The notes beneath the pieces are model-generated. The model was given only the letters and a program-made list of their open reading frames with translations, did not search any database and was not told where the DNA came from. Of a DNA stretch of 29,920 bases, positions 1-9,356 are shown piece after piece. A program made the translations under genes and the position numbers. Origin of the DNA: Amoebophrya sp. AT5.2 (lineage: Eukaryota; Sar; Dinophyceae; Syndiniales; Amoebophryaceae); assembly GCA_005223375.1 (NCBI GenBank), contig RXOD01004066.1, forward strand, positions 1-29,920. Reading direction: 5' to 3'. Within the stretch, counting starts at the first letter, position 1, and every line of letters starts with the position of its first letter.

Positions 1-1672
1 GCTGCTGCTGCTGCTGCATCAAACCTCCCGAATTCACCGGTAGTTGCTGCGGCACCGGTTGCGGGCCTTGGGCTGTCTGCATTTGCGGAATTGCGGGAGC
101 AGTTACGGAGGATGAACTCGTCAGCACGCTGCTATTTTGTATCATCGACGCATTGGTCGTGCCCGATGTCGTCGTGTTGTGCTGCTCCGCTCCTGGTGCG
201 TTATTAGTGTTAATTGACGTGGATGCAGGTGCAGCTGCGGGCAACACCGCGTTGAAGCTATTCGTTTGTCCGCCCGCACTGGCCGTTCGTTGGCCGCTGA
301 AGTGATTGCCCCCAAAGGCCGGCTGCATCTGGAGCAAAGAGAGCATGTTGGTTTTCCCGCCTCCCACGTTAGCAGCAGCTTGTGGAGCTGCGAGAGGCGG
401 CTGCGGCGGTGCAACCTGTTGTCCTGAAAAGCCCTGCTGCATTGGAAATCCCTGGTGCGTTGGGGCTCCTTGAGGTGCAAGCCCGAAGCTCGGCTGTGCA
501 CCGTACTGTGCTCCTCCTTGCGGCGCACACCCACTCATCTGTGGCTGCATGAAACCCACATTTCCGCCAGACTGTCCTTGTTGCGCAGCAAGTGGAGCAG
601 GTAAAAAACCTCCTCCGGCGACTGGCTGTTGCGGAAGCCCATTAATGCCGGACATCACCTGCTGTTGCTGGGGGGCGTTGGCAGAAGCCGCAGGGAACCC
701 ATTGACGAAGCCACTTGTGACTGGATGCTGCGGCTGCTGCAGCGGCAACAGATGGCTCTGCTGCTGGTGCACCGTTCCGCTCGTTAAGGTACTGGGGCCC
801 TGCAGCATCTGCTGCTGCTGCTGCTGCTGCTCCACTACTGGCTGGTTCATCGTGTGCGACGTCGTCTCCAGTGCTGGCGCGTCTGCACCCATTCTTGGGG
901 GTCCCTGATTCGCTGCCTGCTGCGCCGAATTCAAATTCTGCTCCGGAATACCGCTTTGGCCGAAGGGAGTCGCCGGCGCGGCCCCTGGTACTGCGACCAC
1001 TTTATCCTGCTCCTGCTGTTGCTGCGGCTGTGCCTCAGGCTGAGAGTCCGGCAAAACTGCATCCCAGAAATTCTTCTTGTTCCCCTTCGTCCCCTCAGCC
1101 TCGTTTGAGTTCGAGTTCTGCTCGCGTTCTTGAGCGTCGGGCTCCCCAGCACCCCCGGCTGCCTCCATCCCGACATCAGCCTCTTTTTCTTCGCCAGCAG
1201 CGTTCGACGACAACGCGTTCCCGCTTCCCTGTCCCTCCTCCAGCGGGCTGCCCTGCTGCGACTTGTAGTCATGCGCCGCCCAGAAAGCCGCCTCGGCCTC
1301 CTTCGCCTCTTCTTCATAACTCATCGGCCTCCTGCTCTTCGGCGCGGCCGCATTGTTCGGCTGCTTCTGGTTCTGGCGGCTTGAGGACGAGGTCCCCGCC
1401 AACTGATGTATCGCCTCTTCGCGAGTGAGGCCGTTGGACATTAACATTCGGATAAAGCCCTCTTCATTTTCTTTTGCGTGCGTGCCATCAGGAACCGGCT
1501 CCACTTTAGTCGGAGCAGAAACAATAACGTCGATGTCATCCCCCATTTGGAAGATCTGCGTGGCGCCCTGGTCTTGCGACCGCCGCTGCAGTCCACGGTC
1601 CTCGTACGGGTCGCGCCCACCGCACACTTGGGAGGCCATTGAAACATCTTCTTGCTCTGAAGATTGCGACAT
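1..1672 (-). CDS. Gln/Asn/Pro-rich protein, partial (C-terminus beyond window)
   Basis: The minus-strand frame is open without a stop from the ATG at 1672-1670 to the left edge, 557 codons, so the C-terminus is missing. The first ~110 residues look like ordinary soluble sequence. A short helical stretch at residues 78-93 (MSNGLTREEAIHQLAG) resembles the start of a UBA/CUE-type ubiquitin-binding helix, but this is weak. From about residue 190 the chain is low complexity: Gln, Pro, Ala, Gly and Met with little charge, including Q7 at residues 282-288 and a second Gln run at the window edge. Such chains are common in RNA-granule, transcriptional and endocytic adaptor proteins in general; which of these applies cannot be told. 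The ATG is the first in frame and follows an AT-rich leader. Several long ORFs on the other strand and frames here are shadows of this one. Function unassigned. Confidence 0.72.
   Translation of the reverse strand, partial: MSQSSEQEDVSMASQVCGGRDPYEDRGLQRRSQDQGATQIFQMGDDIDVIVSAPTKVEPVPDGTHAKENEEGFIRMLMSNGLTREEAIHQLAGTSSSSRQNQKQPNNAAAPKSRRPMSYEEEAKEAEAAFWAAHDYKSQQGSPLEEGQGSGNALSSNAAGEEKEADVGMEAAGGAGEPDAQEREQNSNSNEAEGTKGNKKNFWDAVLPDSQPEAQPQQQQEQDKVVAVPGAAPATPFGQSGIPEQNLNSAQQAANQGPPRMGADAPALETTSHTMNQPVVEQQQQQQQMLQGPSTLTSGTVHQQQSHLLPLQQPQHPVTSGFVNGFPAASANAPQQQQVMSGINGLPQQPVAGGGFLPAPLAAQQGQSGGNVGFMQPQMSGCAPQGGAQYGAQPSFGLAPQGAPTHQGFPMQQGFSGQQVAPPQPPLAAPQAAANVGGGKTNMLSLLQMQPAFGGNHFSGQRTASAGGQTNSFNAVLPAAAPASTSINTNNAPGAEQHNTTTSGTTNASMIQNSSVLTSSSSVTAPAIPQMQTAQGPQPVPQQLPVNSGGLMQQQQQ
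809..829 (+). repeat. (CTG)7 microsatellite encoding Gln on the minus strand
   Basis: Seven perfect CTG units on plus read as seven CAG codons inside the Gln-rich gene. A shorter (CTG)5 tract lies at 2-16 at the window edge, in the same codon phase. Both sit in coding sequence, so length changes would alter the Gln runs without shifting the frame. Confidence 0.9.
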
Positions 1673-2294
1673 TTTCTATGTACTTACTTATGCCAAAAAA
1701 ATGACCTTTGCAGCGTCTGTTATATGTACAGAGGAATCAGCTTCTGTTCACCCGCTATTACGTGTTGAGCACTTCATCTTTCCCTTCTGCTCTGCGCTAG
1801 AGAATGTCGGGCACCAAAGCAGCCGGTGCATTTTTAGGTGCTTGTGGTTCGAAGCATCAACGAGAAGAATAGCACGAGCGCCCGCACCCGGCAATCGTAT
1901 CTGGTTTTACGGAATTGGTCTAAACCCAGAGTCGCGGGCACGCGATCGGCACGCCGAACCGATACTCTGTCCTCCGAGCCCGACGATGCTCCAAACGAAC
2001 AATAAAAGAGAACGTTTTTGTCTCGTCTTGAGAAAGGATGTCACAATTTCTCCCAAGGCTTTCTGCGCAGAGGCAGAGCACGTCTTTCTTCTGGTGGTGA
2101 AAACACGACAAACGCGAACCGTGAACACCACCAAGTTCGTTGTCAGGCGGCTACGCTCTCATGCGAGACGTCCTGCAATCACGACAACACATTCGTGCGA
2201 CGTTGTTCTGTTGAGTATCAGCATTTTCTGAGCGAGAATTCATAGCTTTACATGGCAAGAAAACATGCATTCAGCAACTGTTGCTTCACCTGCG
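1673..2294. other. Intergenic spacer, no supported gene
   Basis: This 622-nt stretch lies between the start of the Gln-rich gene and the stop of the transporter gene, both on minus, so it should hold the transporter 3' UTR and the promoter/5' UTR of the Gln-rich gene. On minus, GTAAGTAC (1687-1680) sits just before the start codon and looks like a 5' splice donor, which would suggest a 5' UTR intron if it is used. No tRNA, repeat array or convincing coding potential was seen. Confidence 0.6.
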
Positions 2295-5200
2295 TCAAAG
2301 CTTCCGCATTTCCATGACATACAGGCTAAATCCGAACACTGCGATTGGGTAGAGCGCTAGAACCGCCAGTGAGTAAATGTAATTCCGCTCGAACCACGAA
2401 TGCAGCAGGGAGAGCAGTAATGGAAACACGGCTGAGTGCACTACCATGATGCTCTTTGCGATCGAAGAGATGTTTCCGTTGTGCAGGCGCCCAAACGCGT
2501 TTGCGTATGCCGCTCCTTGGATCAAAAACGTGAGGCCGGCCGTCATGCCCACAACTATCCCAATCAAACAAAGCGGCAGGAGAAACGCATTAACGGGCGC
2601 GGTTTCCTCCCCGCCAGTCTCGGCAGTTGCGTAGTCCCCGGGCAGTGTTCCTGCTGCAACCGTATCCGCTGCACCCAGTTGCGCGGCTGCCGCGTTATGT
2701 TGCAAAATTGCATCCGCGGGAACGTGGTGGTGCTCCTCCGTGCTCGTAGTTCTTCTTCTGGCCACGTCGTGCCCTTCCAACCGCCCCACCAGCTGCGCGA
2801 AGTAACCTTTTAACAACACCGTCAGCGAAAAGTACGCCAGAACCATAAGAAAGTTGTGCTGCGCGCACCTCTTCAGTATCTGTTCCTTGATGTTTTTTGC
2901 GGCGCAGAACGACGTGACCCCCGCGGACAGCGACATAGCCCCGTAGAAGCAGCTCAGCATGGTGCCCCGGAAGGGAAACAAAATGCTGTCCATGTGTATG
3001 AGCAGCGCCGCGAGGCAACCGCCAGAAACGCCGTTCGTCGTGGCGAAAACCCAGAACTCGTAGGTGCGAACCGCCTGCCGAAGCGTGAAGTTCCTTTCTG
3101 ACTCGACGCCAAGACGAGGTGGGTATGGGTTCTTCTTCTCGTTGTGGTGATGGCTTTTTGCGCTTTTTCTGAACGGCCCCGCAGATACTTCCATGGAGAG
3201 GTAAGTGGACTTTGAAAGCCCAGCGCGTCTCCGGTACCACTTGGATAGCGCACCGCCTGCGGTGTTTTCACCTTGTTCCCGAACGCTTGAATCTTCTGAC
3301 GACGTGTTCGACGACTCATCAGACGCGTCTACTTCTGTTGAAGATCCCTCGTCGTGAGCACGTCCGGTGGCCTCGTGTTTTACGTCTACGCCAGGGAGAG
3401 CGTCAATTCTTCCCACTGCGATAGAAGCGCCAGACGTGTCGTGCTTTCCGTCTTTCACTCCTTCCTTGCTGCTTGCACTCGTCCCCCCTGCGCCGTGTTG
3501 CTTGCCCTCGGTCGACGTGGGGCGCAACTTCTCGACGAGCATCTTGCTAACTCTCAGGTCTGCGACCTTGGCCGACGCAGTGTCTTTCAATTCCTTCATC
3601 TTGGAGAGCTGCTCTTTCCACCGGTTGTTCCTGCTGTAGGAGGCGGCGGACGACGGCGTCGACAGTTCGGGGTGGTAGTCTTCGAGAAAAAGCTGCTTCT
3701 CGCCTCCTGCAGCAGCATGATTTCTATTTCGCTGGGAAACATGTTGATTATAGATCTTGGCTCGGCTCTTCAGCGCCGTCTTGTTCTTCTTGATGTGCTC
3801 GACGAAAGTCTTCATCTTGCTCGTGAGGTTTCTCGACGACGCAGGCACTGGTGCAGGGCGGTTCTCGTCCGCGACTGCGTGGAGATGCGAGGACTCTTTG
3901 TCCGGTTCGTCCGCGTCGGGCACCCCCTCGATGCTCAAGATTTCTCCGAGAGAAGCCTTCTCTTCAAGTGCGCCAGCATCTGCCCGGCCGTCAACCGCCG
4001 CGCATGCGTATCCGGGCGTTTTTCGCCAGCTCGGTAGCGGGCCCCGGTTGCTCTGGAAAGCGGTTTTCAGCCGGCTCGAGGCCACCCCCAGTGCGGCGGT
4101 TGTCTTCGATGCCAGCCCTGCAATCTTGGACGAACCGGAAGAGGCAGCCGCGTGCCCACGAGGAACTGTGCTTGTTTGATCAAGCTTCCCCGCAGTCCAG
4201 TCCGCAGCGGCGAAGTCGCTCTCCTCAAGTGGAGAGACGGGGTAGAGGACACCACCCTCCTTCTCGTCCACGCAGTGGTCGCGCTCGTCTTCGAAAAGAA
4301 GCTTGGAACCGCCGCGGCTACTCCCCACTACTTGCGGCGCCGCAAACATGGCCGTGATGTTCGGGTCGGCAGCGATAGAATATTCGGACCCCTGCTGATT
4401 TTGCTGTTGTTCGACAGTCTGCTGCGGTTCGTGGGCTGCAGCCGCCTCCCCCAACCGTGCTCCTTCCCGTGAATCAACAAATTCGTGCACGTGAATACTT
4501 ATTTCGTTTTCCCTAACCAAACCGTCATCAGTTGCAGCGCGGGCCGGGCGGTCTTCCTCCGCGTTGCCATTCCGTCCCGGCACCTCAGCCTGAGGCGCTG
4601 CCACCACCTCAGCCTCCGCCTCGGCCTCCGGCGCAGCCTTACTAGCGTGATGCAAGTTGTACTCCTCTTCCTCGTCGTCTTCGGCGAGGATGGATTGTAG
4701 AAACGACTGCTGAAACCGGCTTCCCGAACGTGGGCCAGCAGTCGACACCGCTTTCTGCTGCCGCTCGTTGCTTCGTTGCGCTCTCTTCTTCTTCCGCTTC
4801 CTTTTCCTCGTCCCAGCTTTCTGCTCGCCCCCACCTTGCATAATTCTCATTTCCTGGTGCTCTACTGCGTCCTCCAGCTCCAACGCTACCCTCATCCCAC
4901 CACCCCTTGCCCTTGACGGCCCCACGACCGGGGCACGTCCACCCACCACGAAAGAGCCCCTGCCGTCCGGCAGTACTCCGTAGTTCTCTGGTCGGTCTGG
5001 CAGGAAGAGCCACACGAGCGGCAGCAGCACGAACACCTCTAGCCTCCCCAGGATCGCGTAGCTCGCGCGCCAGTCCCCGCCAAACGTGACCGCGGTCAGG
5101 TGGTACACGACCGACGCAGCGCCCCCGGTGATCGCCAGCGACACGCACGGCTGCACGATGCGCATGACCGCACCCCTTTGTTCGATGAACCACTGGTTGA

Positions 5201-5633
5201 TCGCGTTCATGCTCACGAGAAACAGGCCGCCCTGACCGAGAAGCCGCAGCAAGTACAGCCAGAGGCACGCGTCGACCACCGTGACCGTGAAAACCGAGTA
5301 TAACACGCAGCTGACGCCCAGGAAGAAGGTGAAGAGCATGGCCATCCTCCGCGGCCCGTAGTGGTCGATGGCGCGGCCGAGCGCGGGGAGCGTGGCGGCG
5401 GAGCTGAGGGTGGCGACCGAGTACAGAAAGGACACAGTCGTGCGGTCGACGTCGAGGTCGCCGACCACATACGAAATCGTGGTGCCGACGCATCCTGCCT
5501 GCCCGGGTGTAGAGAAGATGGCGGCGAGAGTCGCGATGAAAACAACGAAATACCCGTACGAATCAGGGAACTGCTGGATCAACAGGACGTGAAGCATCGA
5601 CGCTGCTCTCCATCGGCCTACTTCAATTTCCAA
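2295..5633 (-). CDS. MFS transporter, monocarboxylate/oxalate-formate type, with giant central loop
   Basis: Single uninterrupted 1112-residue frame. Residues ~27-225 form the first six-helix bundle of a major facilitator protein. The helix 2-3 signature is present (GRAIDHYGPRRM, residues 86-97), as are NQWFIEQRG (146-154) and PDRPENYGVLPDG after helix 6, a pattern typical of the MCT/oxalate-formate antiporter branch. The second bundle starts near residue 847 (RNFTLRQAVRTYEFW) and runs to the end, with its own shorter hydrophilic insert after about residue 955. Between the bundles lie about 620 residues rich in Glu, Ser, Ala, Lys and Arg with no hydrophobic segment, in the position of the usual cytosolic 6-7 loop, which is normally well under 100 residues. 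By family it should move small organic anions or a similar solute across the plasma or an organellar membrane; the substrate cannot be read from sequence. No intron is needed. Confidence 0.85.
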   Translation of the reverse strand: MEIEVGRWRAASMLHVLLIQQFPDSYGYFVVFIATLAAIFSTPGQAGCVGTTISYVVGDLDVDRTTVSFLYSVATLSSAATLPALGRAIDHYGPRRMAMLFTFFLGVSCVLYSVFTVTVVDACLWLYLLRLLGQGGLFLVSMNAINQWFIEQRGAVMRIVQPCVSLAITGGAASVVYHLTAVTFGGDWRASYAILGRLEVFVLLPLVWLFLPDRPENYGVLPDGRGSFVVGGRAPVVGPSRARGGGMRVALELEDAVEHQEMRIMQGGGEQKAGTRKRKRKKKRAQRSNERQQKAVSTAGPRSGSRFQQSFLQSILAEDDEEEEYNLHHASKAAPEAEAEAEVVAAPQAEVPGRNGNAEEDRPARAATDDGLVRENEISIHVHEFVDSREGARLGEAAAAHEPQQTVEQQQNQQGSEYSIAADPNITAMFAAPQVVGSSRGGSKLLFEDERDHCVDEKEGGVLYPVSPLEESDFAAADWTAGKLDQTSTVPRGHAAASSGSSKIAGLASKTTAALGVASSRLKTAFQSNRGPLPSWRKTPGYACAAVDGRADAGALEEKASLGEILSIEGVPDADEPDKESSHLHAVADENRPAPVPASSRNLTSKMKTFVEHIKKNKTALKSRAKIYNQHVSQRNRNHAAAGGEKQLFLEDYHPELSTPSSAASYSRNNRWKEQLSKMKELKDTASAKVADLRVSKMLVEKLRPTSTEGKQHGAGGTSASSKEGVKDGKHDTSGASIAVGRIDALPGVDVKHEATGRAHDEGSSTEVDASDESSNTSSEDSSVREQGENTAGGALSKWYRRRAGLSKSTYLSMEVSAGPFRKSAKSHHHNEKKNPYPPRLGVESERNFTLRQAVRTYEFWVFATTNGVSGGCLAALLIHMDSILFPFRGTMLSCFYGAMSLSAGVTSFCAAKNIKEQILKRCAQHNFLMVLAYFSLTVLLKGYFAQLVGRLEGHDVARRRTTSTEEHHHVPADAILQHNAAAAQLGAADTVAAGTLPGDYATAETGGEETAPVNAFLLPLCLIGIVVGMTAGLTFLIQGAAYANAFGRLHNGNISSIAKSIMVVHSAVFPLLLSLLHSWFERNYIYSLAVLALYPIAVFGFSLYVMEMRKL

Positions 5634-6461
5634 AATCAGCGTTTGCTTTCAACGACGAGAGGCCCCTTGATGGGAAAGCGTAAGCGATTTCGCTTTCGAA
5701 TCTACTAAAACTTCTGTACCTATTTTCGCTCTCTGGCTCTCCGTCGTCTTCATTGCCTCCCGACGCACAGGAGCTCGGGGTACCAAAATTAAAATTGGTC
5801 CAGCATGCATCGGAGCAACATCAACGTCAAGATATTCGCGCGGTGTGCGCCACGCTCTTAGCGGGAGCGGCAACCGAAGAATCAATTCGGTTGGAAGCGG
5901 CACTTTCCGCGACGCGTGGACTAGTACTTCCAACGAAAAGTAGTCCAGTTCGCATGAAATGGTCGTATTCACAAAGTGCGGAAGACGTAGGTGCATTTTT
6001 TTCCAGTGGTCACCGGTGTGAGCCGAATGCTGTACACAACGCGCAATTTTTTCTTCCCTGCGCGCAACTACCAAGCACCCTTAGCTGAAGATGAAGATGA
6101 TGAATCCTGGACGCAGACGCTTCGCCGTCGCAGTCGTTTCTCTCGTAGTCTGATTCTGATCGTAGTTGATTTCGCTTTTTCGCTCCTTCTGGACCTAAAA
6201 ATTACTTGATTACAGTAGGCCACAATCGAAAAACCTGAGTTCTGCTTTTGTTTTTGGAGTAGGAAAAGTTCCCAGATCGATGCGCCCTATGCGCTCGGTG
6301 CCAGTTTATTTATGTTAGTTTTAGTTTTCCACCAACTCTGCGCTAGCGCGCAAGCTAGAATATAGTCGAATCAATCTTTCTTCCGCACCCGCGCTGGTAC
6401 AGTACCACCCAGGCAGCTAAACATGGTAAAATTTTGACGCAGATCTCCCCAAAACGCGGCT
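5634..6461. other. Intergenic spacer, no supported gene
   Basis: 828 nt between the transporter start and the stop of the J-domain/FN3 gene. It should contain the transporter promoter and 5' UTR. A 141-codon minus-strand frame (6074-5649) ends just upstream of the transporter start, but it has no recognisable motif or membrane segment. I treat it as leader or chance ORF. No repeat or RNA gene was recognised. Confidence 0.55.
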
Positions 6462-8080
6462 CTAGAAGGTCTGATCGGCGTTCAGTCGGAGCTTGGTGTA
6501 CGTGAGTATGCGCTGGTCCAGCTCATCGTCTTGCCCCATTGTCGGCCACTTCACGCTTTTCAGGTAGAGCCGCTTGTGTTCCTTCGGTTGCCGGTCCAGC
6601 CAGCGCTTTCGTACCCCGTCGTCGGACCCTATGAAGGCCGTGCGCATCGCCGCGCGGAACTGCTCTACCTTTCGCTGCTCCTTCAGTGCGGCCGTGGAGC
6701 TGGAGGCGGCAGCAGATGTCTGAGACAGGCCAGCGGACGGAACCTCGGGCTGTTTAAACCCAAAGTTCTCCTCCCGACGCCTGCTGATCGCCCTGTTTGC
6801 CGCTTCGATTCCTGGTTGACGCGGTTGCTGATTCCCGGTGTTGTGCCCGACGCTCGTATCCGGAATCCTGTTTTGCATTTGCGCCCTGAACTGCCCCGGG
6901 ACGAAGTTGCTGTGTGTCCTCGGGCCGGGATTTCCCAGCTGCGGCGCCTTGTGCAGCTGCTGCGGGGCCCGGCTACTCGTACTACTTGCGGCTGCGCCTC
7001 CCCGCAGGCCGAACGGGTCCGCGATGAAGGTTGAAGCTGCAGGACCTGCAGCTGCGGTGGCCGGGGTCAATTTCTTCGACCTCAGATTCGCCGTGAAGTC
7101 CTCCCGCGCCGGCAACGAAATCATCTCCATCCGTTTCGCCGTGTTGCGGGACGCCGCTGTCTTCATCGCGGTGCGGAACGAGTACTGGGCATACGGGCCG
7201 CAGCCGATGCGGTTCTGCGCGCAGACCTGGATCTTCACCTCATCCTCGCAAAAGATGTGCGCCAGCTTTCCCATCTCGGACTCCTGCATCTTGAAGAAGT
7301 TCTGTTCCTCGATCTTGATAAACCGCTTCTCGTCCTCGTCGTAGTCCCCCTCCAACACCGAGAGGGTGAGGAACTTCCCATACCGAGGGTCGAACACCTG
7401 GAGGTGGTACTTCTCGATGGGGCACTCCGTGTCGAACTTCGGAGCCGTCCACGTGATCTTGAACACACGTTTGCCCCTGGTGTCGTCGAGGCAGGCGGCC
7501 CGGATGCCGCGAATCATGTCGGGCGCGTCATGCGACTTGCGCCCGATCTCGTCCTCGGCGACGGTTTTGGCACGCTTCACCTTCTCCACGACCTGCGAAA
7601 AAAGCTCCTTGTGCTTCCCGCTCGTACCGACAAGCTTGTCGGGATGGAATTTCTGTGGATTCATTTTTTGTGGAGGCAATTATGCATGATCATTTTCATT
7701 GACCCGCTCGCGGTTCGGTTTGTTTCTATCGGCTAGCACTACTTCCAAACGTGTAAGCTCCCAACTCAACTCCATGTCCACGTCCAGGCCCCTCATTTCC
7801 ATACACCAGTCTGGGATACCTTCATCAGCAATCTCCACTTTGCGTTCACGTCGCTGAGCTCTGCTGTTCGAAAGCTTATCCCCAGCAAGTCGTACGCCCA
7901 TGTCCCGAGTTCGCGTATTTTCATGATGCTGCCCGCCTCTTTTATGAGTTCCAGCTCCTTCGTCGATGGCGGTGGTTCCTTGTTCATCAAGGGTCGTGCT
8001 GCAGGAACTCCTACTCCTCCAGCACGCTGCGCCGCCTGGAACGCCGGAACAGCGGTCGGCTGCGCTCTGGACGTGTGCAT
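6462..8080 (-). CDS. J-domain plus fibronectin type III protein (2 exons)
   Basis: Exons 8080-7820 and 7652-6462 joined give 483 residues. The 167-nt intron is GT-AG (AAG|GTATCC ... CCACAG|AAA), phase 0. The join reconstitutes a J-domain: the first exon ends with helix I/II (AYDLLGISF ... AKWRLLMK) and the second starts KFHPDKL, giving the HPDK motif at residues 90-93 followed by helix III (ELFSQVVEKVKRAK). Residues ~130-248 look like a fibronectin type III fold, with the ITWTAP strand, EKYHLQV and the closing YAQYSF. The middle is low complexity; the last ~65 residues are charged and helical (RKRWLDRQPKEHKRLYL). J-domains recruit and activate Hsp70 through HPD, so this is probably an Hsp70 co-chaperone or adaptor with FN3 as the binding module (inference). 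An in-frame stop lies 24 bases upstream of the chosen ATG. Length 483 is conditional on the intron. Confidence 0.85.
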
Positions 8081-8761
8081 TGTGAGTGGGCCCCCAGGCC
8101 GTTATCTTGATGTCCGCTGCCGGCCTAAGCGAAGGAATACATCCGCGGATCGTCGTGATCTTCCATCGATCATATCATCCCATGAGCAATAAGAAACAAA
8201 CTCAATCGATATCGAGTACTTATAGTATGAGAGAGAGAGAGACTCCAAACCCAAACGGAAACCTCCGAAACGCCAGCTACATAATACAGCGCCTATTGAT
8301 GAATGGGAACAAGCGCGATAAAGTAAAGTAATGCTCGGCACGGTGCACGGTGTGAACTGAAAGGGATGGGCTACAAGACTCGCCACCGCATGCAAGTGGG
8401 TAAAACTAGTACTAGACGCGGTATGCATACTGATTTGCACAAGGCTGTGTTTTGATCCGAGTTCCTCACGGCGACGGCTGGATGATGTTGAAGTCCGATC
8501 AAAACATGGCGCACTGTCAAGTAGTGAAAAGACCGAAAACAGAAGCACGCTTCACGATTGCCGTTTGATGTTTCACGAGAGGATCGCAGTCATTCGCAAG
8601 GAAGTTCTTCCTGCGCTGTGCTGCTTACGGAGGTCTGGTGTAACAAGACCTGGTTTTGTATCTATTCGCGCTTCATACATATTAATTTATACTTACAACA
8701 TCTCGTCAAGCCGAGGTTTCTGGAAAGCTTTTTTTTCAGTCAGCTGCCAGCTCAGCTCAGC
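8081..8761. other. Intergenic spacer, no supported gene
   Basis: About 680 nt with only short frames in every direction. It contains a short AG-rich run near 8228-8240 and an AGCTC pentamer repeat near 8750-8768. The promoter of the J-domain/FN3 gene should lie in it. Confidence 0.5.
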
Positions 8762-9106
8762 TCAGCTGCTCGCGTGGTAGTCTGCGCATTTCGGTAGAGA
8801 CTGGTTTGTGCAGGGCGTCGATCTGACGCTCGCGCCTGCAATGTCCCTGCACTTCTGAAGCTGGCCCTGCGCGTTGCAGATCTCTGTTCCGGAATCATCC
8901 ACGCAACAGAAAGCCGTCGCCCCTCGTCTACTTCTGTGACTGTAATTCTGATGTCCTTGTTGACCTACGATTAGTCCTCGCTGGCCCTGGGCTTCCCCGA
9001 CTCCCGGCATTGTTCCGAGTCGTTTCGACACGGGAGGCGGCGTTAAAAAATTTGCGGCGAAGAGCTCTGCGTAGTTCTGCGAAAGCACTTCAGAAAGAAA
9101 GCCCAT
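8762..9106 (-). CDS. Hypothetical small Cys-rich protein (doubtful)
   Basis: A 114-codon minus-strand ORF in the gap between two supported minus genes. The C-terminal half carries six cysteines (FCCVDDSGTEIC, QLQKC, RSTPC, LPKC) spaced like a small disulphide-stabilised domain, but no signal peptide is visible at the chosen ATG (MGFLSEVLSQNYAELF). No family was recognised. It may be an exon of a longer gene, because acceptor-like AG dinucleotides precede the Cys-rich part, or a chance ORF. Its location and strand fit the one-directional gene order, which is the only other support. Confidence 0.3.
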   Translation of the reverse strand: MGFLSEVLSQNYAELFAANFLTPPPVSKRLGTMPGVGEAQGQRGLIVGQQGHQNYSHRSRRGATAFCCVDDSGTEICNAQGQLQKCRDIAGASVRSTPCTNQSLPKCADYHASS

Positions 9107-9356
9107 CTTGTGGTCTTTTTCGTCTTTGCAACGAGATCAATAGCGTAGGCCGTGTGGAAGTAGACAGACGGTACGAGATTCATCAATCCTGATCATGTGT
9201 AGTTGTAGATATAGAGACCGATGATCAGAGGAAGCAAAGGTAAAGATGCGCCGCCAGACCGAGACCGATTTTTAGTTTTACCTACATAAATTGAAGGCGT
9301 CGACGAATGTCGAATCAAGAAGGCTGTCGCTCTCCCATCAACTCCCTCGTCGATCT

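Noticed and set aside
1425..2231. Plus-strand ORF of 268 codons
   Set aside because: It overlaps the N-terminal coding part of the Gln-rich gene and runs into the spacer; no motif, and it opposes the local gene direction.
4642..5493. Minus-strand ORF of 283 codons inside the transporter gene
   Set aside because: It is another frame of the transporter; Arg/Pro/His-rich composition is typical of a shadow of GC-rich coding sequence, while the main frame gives clear membrane helices and MFS motifs.
5649..6074. Minus ORF of 141 codons just upstream of the transporter
   Set aside because: No domain, no membrane segment, and it ends before the transporter start; better explained as leader or chance.
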